Part shown: positions 1-5,880 of the stretch, in pieces | Layout: each line of letters opens with the position of its first letter | Position numbering within the stretch: the stretch's first letter is position 1 | DNA from: an uncultured bacterium | GTDB taxonomy: Bacteria > Bacillota_I > Bacilli_A > RF39 > UBA660 | DNA length: 6,374 nt | Assembly: GCA_900314225.1 (NCBI GenBank) | Contig: OMUM01000045.1 | Span: 1-6,374, forward strand | Direction: 5' to 3' | The notes under the pieces: generated by a model | Database searches by the model: none | What the model was told of the DNA's origin: nothing | The model's input: only the letters and a program-made list of their open reading frames with translations | Made by a program: the position numbers and the translations under genes

Positions 1-51
1 ATCGTTTCTTAATATTTCATATTCAATATCATTTATAAGAATTTTTTTCAT
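1..51 (-). CDS. 5' end of an unidentified gene, runs off the left edge
   Basis: An ATG at 51-49 opens a frame that stays open to the window edge and encodes MKKILINDIEYEILRND (17 residues). A good ribosome binding site, GAGGT, lies 7 bases upstream of the ATG, which is the main reason for calling it. It begins 33 bases after the yunB stop on the same strand, so it could be the fourth gene of the sigG operon or start its own unit; a TATAAT-like hexamer lies in the gap but has no convincing -35 partner. The visible residues are too few to assign a family. The protein starts without a signal peptide and looks cytosolic so far. Confidence 0.6.
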   Translation of the reverse strand, partial: MKKILINDIEYEILRND

Positions 52-84
52 ATAACTTACCTCACAATAATATTATATCATATA

Positions 85-738
85 TCAACTATTTTTATAA
101 TAATTTGGTACATCACCCCTAATAATATCAATAGATAATGGCTGTTCAATTGTAATAACCTGTTCATTTGATGTAAAAGGAAATGATATTCGCATCTTAA
201 CATTAACAATTAAAATCAAATTAACCAACATATTATTAATACCATATTCCCTTATTTCTGTTTTTATTTTAGATTTTACATTTCCAATAAACTTTAATTT
301 AATTGGAATACTAGGACCAAGACTACTAAATAATGTTGATTTTCTAATAGAAGAAAACATCACATTATAAATAACTCCGTCATGAATATCTTTATATTTC
401 ATCTTACTATTAAAAAAATCACCATTCATATCAAAATTATAAACTTTTTTCTCTATTTTCTTAGTAATTAAATCAACATATTCATTAATAACCTTAGTAT
501 CATATGAAATATTATTAGTATTTTCATCAATAATTAAATATTTACCCGTAAAATTATTTCTTAAAATTATATTATTAACAACTCTATTAGTAATATTAAA
601 TACTTCAACATCAATATATTCCTTTAATACCTTTTCAAGTCTCTTATCAATATAAAATAAAAGTATCAATGAAATACTTATCGAAATAATTAAAGATATT
701 AATAATTTATCTAAATAAGTTAATCTTTTTTTACTAAT
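85..738 (-). CDS. yunB: Sporulation protein YunB, probable ATT start
   Basis: This matches the YunB family of sporulation proteins, which in Bacillus subtilis is made under sigma-E and needed for efficient sporulation; its biochemical role is unknown. The recognisable core is GPSIPIK followed by FIGNVKSK (from residue 141), YGINN (165-169), a hydrophobic strand run, PFTS, and the closing GDVPNYY near the C-terminus (counting from the start given here). No ATG, GTG or TTG occurs in frame before a TTG at 669, which has no ribosome binding site and would remove the usual N-terminal anchor. Reading from ATT at 738-736 gives MSKKRLTYLDK followed by a membrane segment at about residues 12-30, as expected of the family, with GGAG 10 bases upstream inside the end of ylmC. 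The length is then 217 aa. The family call is secure; the start is inferred. It overlaps ylmC by 19 bases, so translation is probably coupled. Confidence 0.88.
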   Translation of the reverse strand: MSKKRLTYLDKLLISLIISISISLILLFYIDKRLEKVLKEYIDVEVFNITNRVVNNIILRNNFTGKYLIIDENTNNISYDTKVINEYVDLITKKIEKKVYNFDMNGDFFNSKMKYKDIHDGVIYNVMFSSIRKSTLFSSLGPSIPIKLKFIGNVKSKIKTEIREYGINNMLVNLILIVNVKMRISFPFTSNEQVITIEQPLSIDIIRGDVPNYYKNS

Positions 739-944
739 ATTACATCTTCTCCAATTTTAGTAATTTCATGCCAAAATATTCTAGTATCAGTTTCTCTATT
801 TAATGAAAATATATTTTTATTAGCATCTATTATTAAATCTTCTATTTTACCATTTTCGTTTATATCACAATCTATAATATTACCAATATTTTTACCATTC
901 ACTATACTAATTATTTTTTTTGATTGTAAATCAGACATTCGCAT
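720..944 (-). CDS. ylmC: YlmC/YmxH-family sporulation protein (PRC-barrel)
   Basis: A 74-aa single-domain protein of the YlmC/YmxH sporulation family, a small PRC-barrel fold. Diagnostic features are the opening MSDLQSKKIISIVNGK, then IGNIIDCDINENGKI, an aromatic W (FWHEI) and the closing KIGEDVILVKK. These fit the family consensus along the whole length, so the gene is complete. Its molecular role is not established. It lies 32 bases after sigG; ylmC is also found near sigG in Bacillus subtilis, which supports both calls. The start at 944-942 is preceded by AGGTGA 4 bases away; a second ATG two codons later (938) is also possible. The DNA encoding GEDVILVKK also appears to supply the ribosome binding site and start of yunB. 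Confidence 0.93.
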   Translation of the reverse strand: MRMSDLQSKKIISIVNGKNIGNIIDCDINENGKIEDLIIDANKNIFSLNRETDTRIFWHEITKIGEDVILVKKD

Positions 945-967
945 AATATCACCTAATTAATAATATG

Positions 968-991
968 AAAAAAAAGTTATTTTAAAACTTT
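968..991 (-). terminator. Weak hairpin plus T8, possible attenuator after sigG
   Basis: On the minus strand, the last codons of sigG form AAAGTT (991-986), a 7-base loop that includes part of the stop codon, and AACTTT (978-973), running straight into eight T residues (975-968). The geometry is that of an intrinsic terminator, but the stem has one G-C pair and would be weak. Inference: partial read-through could lower ylmC and yunB relative to sigG. In DNA this AT-rich, such an arrangement can arise by chance. Confidence 0.3.
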
Positions 992-1750
992 CTTTAATTC
1001 TTTTATAGCTTTTTTCTCAAGTCTTGAAACTTGGGCTTGACTTATATCTAATTCTTCTGCAACTTCCATTTGCGTTTTTCCCATGACATACCTTTGATCT
1101 AAAATAAATTTTTCTCGACTATTTAAATCATTAATAGCATTATCTAAACTGAATTTATTAGAAATATCTACTAATGACTTTTTATCTTCAATTTGATCGT
1201 ATAAATATATTGTATCATTACCATCATTATAAACTGCTTCATACATACTAATGGGTTCTCTCATAGCATTCATAGCATTGCTAATATCAAATTCACTTGC
1301 ATTTAATTGTTCAGCTATATAAGAAACACTTGGTTCATATCCATTACTAGCATAAAAATCTTCAATTACTTTTAAACTTTTATAATACAAATCTTTAATA
1401 GATCTACTAATTCTAATACTAGAATTATCTCGCAGATACCTTTTTATTTCACCTAATATCATTGGTACTGCATAAGTAGAAAATTGAACATCATAACTTA
1501 AATCAAAATTATCTATTGCCTTTATTAATCCAATACAACCTATCTGAAATAAATCATCTAAATTATCTGACTTATTATAAAATCTCTTCAATATAGAAAG
1601 AACTAATCTCAAATTAACTTCAATTAATAAATCCCTAGCGAATTCATCATCTTCCTGCATTTTAACAAATAACTCTCTTACTTCTTTATTACTAAGCACT
1701 ATTAAATCACTTGTATTTATTCCACTAATATCAACCTTATATTTTCCCAT
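977..1750 (-). CDS. sigG: RNA polymerase sporulation sigma factor SigG
   Basis: Late forespore sigma factor that directs transcription of genes for spore maturation and germination after engulfment. The 257-aa length matches Bacillus subtilis SigG (about 260 aa). The N-terminus KVDISGINTSDLIVLSN corresponds to the SigG-specific leader (KVEICGVDTSKLPVL in B. subtilis) that separates it from SigF. Region 2 spans about residues 40-110, with DDLFQIGCIGLIKAIDNFD and FSTYAVPMILGEIKRYLRDN. Region 3 spans about 118-185, with YNDGNDTIYLYDQI. Region 4 spans about 205-255, with the helix-turn-helix GKTQMEVAEELDISQAQVSR. GGAG sits just upstream of the ATG at 1750. Unlike the usual spoIIGA-sigE-sigG order, the gene directly upstream here is trmL, separated by a terminator, so sigG has its own transcription start. 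It leads ylmC and yunB on the same strand. Confidence 0.97.
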   Translation of the reverse strand: MGKYKVDISGINTSDLIVLSNKEVRELFVKMQEDDEFARDLLIEVNLRLVLSILKRFYNKSDNLDDLFQIGCIGLIKAIDNFDLSYDVQFSTYAVPMILGEIKRYLRDNSSIRISRSIKDLYYKSLKVIEDFYASNGYEPSVSYIAEQLNASEFDISNAMNAMREPISMYEAVYNDGNDTIYLYDQIEDKKSLVDISNKFSLDNAINDLNSREKFILDQRYVMGKTQMEVAEELDISQAQVSRLEKKAIKELKKVLK

Positions 1751-1766
1751 AATCTCTCCTCAAAGA

Positions 1767-1797
1767 AATTATGTAATAAATAAATACATTTTATTCA
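1767..1797 (-). promoter_or_regulatory. Candidate sigma-F/sigma-G-type promoter of sigG
   Basis: On the minus strand TGAATA (1797-1792) is followed after exactly 18 bases by CATAATT (1773-1767). This fits the sigma-G consensus (TGAATA, 17-18 bases, CATACTA) apart from the C at position 5 and the final base, and is also compatible with the related sigma-F specificity. sigG is known to be switched on by sigma-F and then autoregulated, so a promoter of this class is expected here. The element lies between the trmL terminator and the sigG start. It would place the start point near 1760, leaving a leader of only about 10 bases that is almost entirely the ribosome binding site. The low-complexity surroundings limit confidence. 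Confidence 0.5.
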
Positions 1798-1800
1798 TTC

Positions 1801-1824
1801 AAAATAAAAAAAGGCACAAGCCTT
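1801..1824 (-). terminator. Intrinsic terminator after trmL
   Basis: Directly after the trmL TAG stop, the minus strand reads AAGGC, loop TTGT, GCCTT, with the stem running into a seven-T tract and then ATTTT. This is the strongest hairpin of its kind in the window. It ends the transcript of the U32-trmL cluster and isolates it from sigG. Confidence 0.85.
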
Positions 1825-2352
1825 CTAACTTTCTAAATAATTCTTGCCTTTATGTCCTCTATCATCTTTAGCTGGTTCATCTAATAATAAATCATTATAA
1901 TTTTGTTGTCTTAATGCTTCATATATAACTATTGCTACACTATTTGATACATTAAGAGCTCTTACATTATCAGTCATAGGAATTCTCATACAATGATCTA
2001 AGTCACCTTGCAATATTTCTTTTGGAATACCAGTTGACTCCTTACCAAAGATAAAATATAAATTATTATTTTCTTTATTACTATAATCAAAACTTGTATG
2101 TGGTTTATGACCATATCTAGTAAAATAATAATAAATACCAGGATTTTTACTTTTAAAATCAGCAAAATTATCATAAACATAATACTCTAATTTATCAATA
2201 TAATTAACACCACTTCTTTTAAGATGAGCATCATCTAATTTAAAACCTAATGGTTTAATTAAATGTAACCTTGTATTAGTCGCAACACAAGTTCTCATAA
2301 TATTACCAGTATTTTGTGGTATTTCTGGTTCATACAATACAATATTATTCAT
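1825..2352 (-). CDS. trmL: tRNA (cytidine/uridine-34-2'-O)-methyltransferase TrmL
   Basis: SPOUT-class methyltransferase that uses S-adenosylmethionine to 2'-O-methylate the wobble nucleotide (C34 or U34) of leucine tRNAs in the cytosol. All family landmarks are visible: EPEIPQNTGNIMRTC (residues 8-22), PLGFKLDD (34-41), LKRSGVNY (44-51), the knot segment FIFGKESTGIP (100-110), and RIPMTDNVRALNVSNSVAIVIYEALRQQ near 123-150, which forms the cofactor-binding trefoil knot. The 175-aa length is a little above that of typical members (about 160) because of a hydrophilic tail rich in D, K and E. The frame extends nine codons further up, but the ATG at 2352 has GGAGG 4 bases upstream and matches family N-termini, so I chose it. 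It follows the thioredoxin-like gene by 23 bases. Confidence 0.96.
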   Translation of the reverse strand: MNNIVLYEPEIPQNTGNIMRTCVATNTRLHLIKPLGFKLDDAHLKRSGVNYIDKLEYYVYDNFADFKSKNPGIYYYFTRYGHKPHTSFDYSNKENNNLYFIFGKESTGIPKEILQGDLDHCMRIPMTDNVRALNVSNSVAIVIYEALRQQNYNDLLLDEPAKDDRGHKGKNYLES

Positions 2353-2375
2353 AAAACCTCCAATATAAAAGGAGA

Positions 2376-2903
2376 TCATTCAACTCCCTCTACCTCATTC
2401 AACTCTAAAAAATTTTTAACTTTATCTAAATCAATATTACTATTTTTATTGCCCTGCAAAATAGCATCAACATTACCATCTTTAAATACAACAAATGCCG
2501 GATAATTACCATTTAATTTAGTTTTAAATTTATATTTATTATTAAAATCATCAATAAACTTATCATGATCAACATTGCTTAAATTCAAATATATAATTTC
2601 ATTATTCAATTCTTTTTTAACAACATATTTAGAAAAACTCTTCTCAAAACTTCTACATTTATCATCATTTGGAACGCACATATAAATAACTGTTGTTGGA
2701 TTTTCTAATACATAATGCTCTAAATCATCATATACTATTTCTTGTAATGTACCTCTGATTACTGGAGTTTGTTTTTTATAATCCTCATACACTCTATACC
2801 AACTACATAAGTAAATTGTCAAACAAATAACTACAATAAAAACAATTAACAAAACAATATAATTTTTAACTAAACTTTTTTCTTCTTTCTTAACGGATGC
2901 CAT
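2376..2903 (-). CDS. Membrane-anchored thioredoxin-fold protein with CX6C
   Basis: A 175-aa protein with a short basic N-terminus, one membrane segment (about residues 13-34) and an outward-facing domain that looks like a thioredoxin fold. The pattern is strand TTVIYMC (70-76), helix after C83, strand EIIYLNLS (102-109), then NYPAFVVFKDGNV (133-145), where P135 would be the cis-proline that faces the active site. In place of the CXXC redox motif there are C76 and C83 separated by six residues (CVPNDDKC). It is therefore uncertain whether it is an active oxidoreductase, a metal-binding variant or a non-catalytic relative. Similar single-pass proteins of unknown function occur in low-GC Bacillota, but I cannot name a family with certainty. 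GGGAGTG lies 7 bases upstream of the ATG. It sits between the U32 gene and trmL; nothing ties it functionally to either. Confidence 0.8.
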   Translation of the reverse strand: MASVKKEEKSLVKNYIVLLIVFIVVICLTIYLCSWYRVYEDYKKQTPVIRGTLQEIVYDDLEHYVLENPTTVIYMCVPNDDKCRSFEKSFSKYVVKKELNNEIIYLNLSNVDHDKFIDDFNNKYKFKTKLNGNYPAFVVFKDGNVDAILQGNKNSNIDLDKVKNFLELNEVEGVE

Positions 2904-2953
2904 TATTTATCACTCCCTATAATTATTTTATCACAGAAACTTACTTTTTTATA

Positions 2954-2974
2954 TATCAATTTTATTTATTGATA
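2954..2974. repeat. Small inverted repeat spanning the U32 stop codon
   Basis: TATCAAT (2954-2960) and ATTGATA (2968-2974) are perfect inverted copies separated by 7 bases. The hairpin overlaps the U32 stop codon. On the minus strand it is not followed by a T tract, so it is not a normal terminator for that gene. It may be an RNA-stability element or chance. Confidence 0.25.
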
Positions 2975-5134
2975 ACTTTTTACAATCTCTCTTACTTCAT
3001 CAAAATTTTCATCATAAAAGTCTAATCTTACACAACAATTATTAATTTTAGTAATATTTATTCTTTGATAATTAAGTATATGAGTTTTTCCATAATAATA
3101 GTATATAGGAAATTTTCTTAATTTTTTATCTCTAAGCATATATCTACATTTATCATCACTTAGCTTTAGAATATTACCTTTTATAACCATATTTTCCACT
3201 CTGCCATAACTAAGTACTTCAAAATTTAAATAACCATTAAATTTATTTTTAAATAACTTAATAAACTCTTCAATTTCTTCTCTATTTAATTCAACAGAAA
3301 TAGGTATATTTAATAAACTAAATTTATTTAAATAATAAGCTGTATAAATATTAAATACATTTAAACTATAGTTACCATATGAATTAGTATTATCAAATTT
3401 AAAATATTCAGACACTAAATTCTTATCTTCTAATAAATTACTAATCTTTAATTCACATCTTGGAACAACAAAAATAATATTTTTATTATCTCTATATTTA
3501 TCATATAATTTTAAATTATTTACATAAATATTATCTACTTTCAAATCTAAACATGCCTTCAATTGTTCTTCATTATTAACCAAACAAGAAATTCTTGAAT
3601 TATTAGTAAAATCTTTAAAATTATTTAATATAAATACCGGCTTTTTCTCAATAAATTTAATATTTACTTCTTTTCTAGCCTCTACCAACTTATTAACTAA
3701 ACTTCTTCTAATAACATTTATTTGCTTAATTTGAATAAATACATCATTATCTATTTCTATATTAAACTTATTACAACTAAAAGGAGTATCTCCAAGTTTA
3801 TTTAAATGATTAATAATTGTATTTTTATCTGTCGGAGAATTTTTTGCTTGTTCAACTACATTACCATTTTCAGTTATTTTATGTACTCCATCAGATATAG
3901 TTATTACTAAATTATTATTTATCTTAGCTTCTACATCAAATTCTACTTCTATTTTTCGAGGCTTTAATAAAGAATATTCTTTTTCTAAAGAAATATCTTG
4001 TGTTTTAGAAACAATATCATCTTCTCTAATATTTAATTTATTATCAACATAACAAATATTTTCTGCTTCATTACATAAAAGCCCATCTTTATCATATAAA
4101 TAATTAACAACCATTCCTTGTTTTGAATTTACAAATCTAATAGCATCACCTTGTCTGAGAAATCTTCCTTTATTTAAAACAATTTTTATTTTATTTTTAG
4201 ATATAGAACTTTTACCTATTTGTAATCCTAAATGATTTGGTGAATTAATATTCATTAAATCTTTATCATTTTCATTAAATATTCGACCTTTAGTAAATTC
4301 TCTATTAAATATTGTTTTTAATTTATCAAACTCATCTTCTAAATTAATATCTTTTCCATCAATTAATCTTCTATAAAAATTAGTAATAAAGCCAACATAT
4401 AAAGGTCCTTTCATCCTACCTTCTATTTTTAAACTATAAATACTACTATTTAATAATCTATCAATATACCTAGCTGTATTTAATTCTTTTGTACTAAGTA
4501 AATATTTATCATTAATAATTGTCTTATTTCCATCTAAAAGATCATATTTTAACCTACAACTTCCAGCACATTCTCCACGATTGCCACTTCTTCCACCAAG
4601 CATACTACTCATTAAGCAACAACCAGAATACGAAACACATAAAGCCCCATGAATAAAGACTTCCTTTTCAATTGGTATATCAATACTTTCTATTTCTTCT
4701 AAACTAAGTTCTCTAGAAAAAACTACTCTTTTAATACCTAAATCATAAAATAGTTTAACTGTTTCATAGGAAGAATTATTAGCTTGAGTTGAAGCATGTA
4801 TCTCCAAATTAGGAAACATCTCTCTAACTAAACATATCATTCCAAAATCTTGCATAAGTATAGCATCTACTCCATTTTTATAAAGAAAACGCACTTGATC
4901 TAGAAATGCATTTACCTCTGCATTTTTAACTAAAGTATTCATAGTTACATATACTTTTACTCCATACAAATGGCAAAATTTAATAGCATCAATTACATCT
5001 TCATTAGAAAAGTTATTAGCATATTTTCTAGCTCCAAATTTTTTTAAAGCTAAATATACAGCGTCAGCTCCATTAAAAACAGCTGCTATCAAACATTCCT
5101 TATTTCCAGCCGGAACCAATAATTCTTTCTTCAT
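2966..5134 (-). CDS. U32 family protein with DUF3656 domain (RlhA-like)
   Basis: The family is annotated as peptidase U32, but characterised members with this architecture act in RNA hydroxylation: Escherichia coli RlhA hydroxylates C2501 of 23S rRNA, and the related TrhP proteins hydroxylate U34 of tRNA from prephenate-dependent chemistry. Residues 1-290 form the U32 barrel, opening KKELLVPAGNKECLIAAVFNGADAVYL, with MNTL, then HASTQANNSS and the signature from HGALC (162-166) to CAGSCR (189-194). C166, C173, C189 and C193 fit the four conserved Fe-S cluster cysteines; an extra C172 stands where Gln is usual. SLKIEGRMK follows at 234-242. The middle (about 390-500) fits DUF3656, ending in NVIRRSLVNKLVEARKE. 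The last 200 residues resemble a degenerate repeat of barrel strands. At 722 aa it is longer than RlhA (about 650). The start overlaps the preceding stop region (6-base gap), suggesting translational coupling. Choice between rRNA and tRNA substrate is not decidable from sequence alone. Confidence 0.93.
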   Translation of the reverse strand: MKKELLVPAGNKECLIAAVFNGADAVYLALKKFGARKYANNFSNEDVIDAIKFCHLYGVKVYVTMNTLVKNAEVNAFLDQVRFLYKNGVDAILMQDFGMICLVREMFPNLEIHASTQANNSSYETVKLFYDLGIKRVVFSRELSLEEIESIDIPIEKEVFIHGALCVSYSGCCLMSSMLGGRSGNRGECAGSCRLKYDLLDGNKTIINDKYLLSTKELNTARYIDRLLNSSIYSLKIEGRMKGPLYVGFITNFYRRLIDGKDINLEDEFDKLKTIFNREFTKGRIFNENDKDLMNINSPNHLGLQIGKSSISKNKIKIVLNKGRFLRQGDAIRFVNSKQGMVVNYLYDKDGLLCNEAENICYVDNKLNIREDDIVSKTQDISLEKEYSLLKPRKIEVEFDVEAKINNNLVITISDGVHKITENGNVVEQAKNSPTDKNTIINHLNKLGDTPFSCNKFNIEIDNDVFIQIKQINVIRRSLVNKLVEARKEVNIKFIEKKPVFILNNFKDFTNNSRISCLVNNEEQLKACLDLKVDNIYVNNLKLYDKYRDNKNIIFVVPRCELKISNLLEDKNLVSEYFKFDNTNSYGNYSLNVFNIYTAYYLNKFSLLNIPISVELNREEIEEFIKLFKNKFNGYLNFEVLSYGRVENMVIKGNILKLSDDKCRYMLRDKKLRKFPIYYYYGKTHILNYQRINITKINNCCVRLDFYDENFDEVREIVKSYQ

Positions 5135-5140
5135 ATTAAC

Positions 5141-5401
5141 CTACTTTCCAAGATGATTTATCTCTTTATCTAGAGCATTTTTCATTTTATTTAAAACATC
5201 TACTCCATTTATATCACAATCATCCTCATATTCATTCTTTAACTGTCTAAAATAAGCATTAGTACACAAAACTTGTGCAACTAACATTAACCAATTACCC
5301 AAAGCATTTTGCTCACTAGCATTTAAATCATCCAACAATAAATACCCAACTGCAACAGCACTAAATGTTGAAATTTTAGGAGATATTCTTTTAGAAAACA
5401 T
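5141..5401 (-). CDS. Small conserved-looking protein of unknown function
   Basis: An 86-aa protein beginning MFSKRISPKISTFSAVAVGYLLLDDLNASE and continuing QNALGNWLMLVAQVLCTNAYF, then a charged helix to the end. Residues 12-26 and 37-49 are mildly hydrophobic but interrupted by acidic residues, so I read it as a soluble or peripheral helical protein and not as a clear membrane protein. The frame is open from a GTG at 5410, but AGGTGA covers that codon and lies 5 bases before the ATG at 5401, which is therefore the likely start. The distinctive DDL-ASEQNALGNWLMLVAQ stretch seems familiar from small hypothetical proteins of Bacillota, but I know no assigned function. It ends 6 bases before the U32 start and is almost certainly co-transcribed with it. 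Confidence 0.8.
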   Translation of the reverse strand: MFSKRISPKISTFSAVAVGYLLLDDLNASEQNALGNWLMLVAQVLCTNAYFRQLKNEYEDDCDINGVDVLNKMKNALDKEINHLGK

Positions 5402-5423
5402 CAACATCACCTATAAAATTATA

Positions 5424-5642
5424 TTATTTTTTTACTAAAACATTCTCACAACTATTACTAAAATCACAATAACTAGAAACATTAAAATTATTATTAATTA
5501 AATTACTATCTTCTATATATTTACTTATCTTCATTAATCTATTTAATCTTCTTTTATTAAATATATTTTGATTCAAAGCCGGATTCTTTATATATTTATC
5601 ACTATAATTTAGGATTTTATCTCTATATAATTTATAAACCAT
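5424..5642 (-). CDS. Short hypothetical protein, first gene after the promoter
   Basis: A 72-aa, basic, Asn-rich frame (MVYKLYRDKILNYSDKYIKN at the start) with a helical middle (NKRRLNRLMKISKYIEDSN) and two cysteines near the end (YCDFSNSCENV). There is no signal peptide or membrane segment and I recognise no family. Support is contextual: it lies 22 bases before the next gene on the same strand and follows a good promoter at 5760-5732 after an 80-base leader. Against it, the ribosome binding site is poor (GGAA 8 bases before the ATG) and the composition is close to random AT-rich sequence. It could be a real small protein, a leader peptide for the U32 cluster or a fortuitous frame. Confidence 0.5.
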   Translation of the reverse strand: MVYKLYRDKILNYSDKYIKNPALNQNIFNKRRLNRLMKISKYIEDSNLINNNFNVSSYCDFSNSCENVLVKK

Positions 5643-5731
5643 TTCGAAAGTTCCAGATCAAATAGTTTTTAAATTCTTAACATAATTTTTTTCTAAATTT
5701 ATTTAATCATTCGCTTTTCAAAGCATCTTAT

Positions 5732-5760
5732 ATTATAACACTTTTATAATAAGGAGCAAA
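5732..5760 (-). promoter_or_regulatory. Extended -10 (sigma-A) promoter of the U32-trmL cluster
   Basis: The minus strand holds TGTTATAAT (5740-5732), a perfect TATAAT with the extended TGN element. Sixteen bases upstream is TTGCTC (5759-5754), a weak -35 sharing TTG. The expected start near 5725 falls in GCTTTGAAAAGC, a small hairpin at the 5' end of the transcript, giving a leader of about 80 bases before the first reading frame. It is the only strong vegetative promoter I see between comEC and trmL. Confidence 0.65.
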
Positions 5761-5793
5761 AGAATAAAATGAATTAAAAATTTATTTTATTTT
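5761..5793. repeat. AT-only palindrome beside the tnpB relic
   Basis: AATAAAAT (5763-5770), AATT (5772-5775), a 3-base AAA loop, AATT (5779-5782) and ATTTTATT (5784-5791) make a long stem. A single G-T position (5771/5783) and a further G-T and A-T pair outside continue it to 5761-5793. In plus-strand RNA both mismatches are wobble pairs. Possible roles are a weak bidirectional terminator below comEC, a subterminal hairpin of an IS200/IS605-type element, or cruciform DNA. It lies immediately 3' of the structured island and immediately 5' of the promoter. Confidence 0.5.
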
Positions 5794-5878
5794 CCTTGGT
5801 CATTGCTTCCCAAGCCTCCTGCTTCAGCGATTAGTATCTTCCATTCTCCACAGGCTTATATTCCGATAGTCACTACCA
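5792..5878 (-). pseudogene. tnpB: Decayed 3' end of IS605-type tnpB with omega-RNA-like structure
   Basis: This segment stands out: I count 40 G or C in the 87 bases 5794-5880 (46%) against about 20% on either side. One minus-strand frame reads LSEYKPVENGRY, a TAA, then SLKQEAWEAMTKEN. The pair KPVE and LKQEA spaced like this is typical of the C-terminal tail of IS200/IS605 TnpB proteins. Stops TAG-TGA (5875-5870) and TAA (5833-5831) break the frame, and nothing upstream resembles the zinc finger or RuvC parts, so it is a fragment. Another frame (ACGEWKILIAEAG) also looks tail-like, so the ancestral frame is uncertain. The RNA can fold: 5812-5817 with 5852-5857, CTG/CAG within 5819-5827, and 5795-5799 with 5810-5814 (competing). 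In these elements the 3' end of tnpB is also the omega-RNA. The identification rests on recalled motifs and composition. Confidence 0.5.
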
Positions 5879-5880
5879 TA

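Noticed and set aside
61..90. TATAAT-like hexamer between yunB and the partial gene at 51
   Set aside because: No acceptable -35 hexamer at 16-18 bases, and such hexamers are very frequent in this composition.
1998..2180. 60-aa open frame on the minus strand
   Set aside because: It lies wholly inside trmL in another frame, is made almost only of I, L, V and K, and has no ribosome binding site.
2314..2505. 63-aa open frame on the plus strand
   Set aside because: It is antisense to the ends of trmL and the thioredoxin-like gene, which are both well supported, and resembles no protein I know.
2904..2965. Possible separate promoter before the thioredoxin-like gene (TTGATA ... TAAAAT)
   Set aside because: The two hexamers are 23 bases apart, outside the functional range, so read-through from the U32 gene is more likely.
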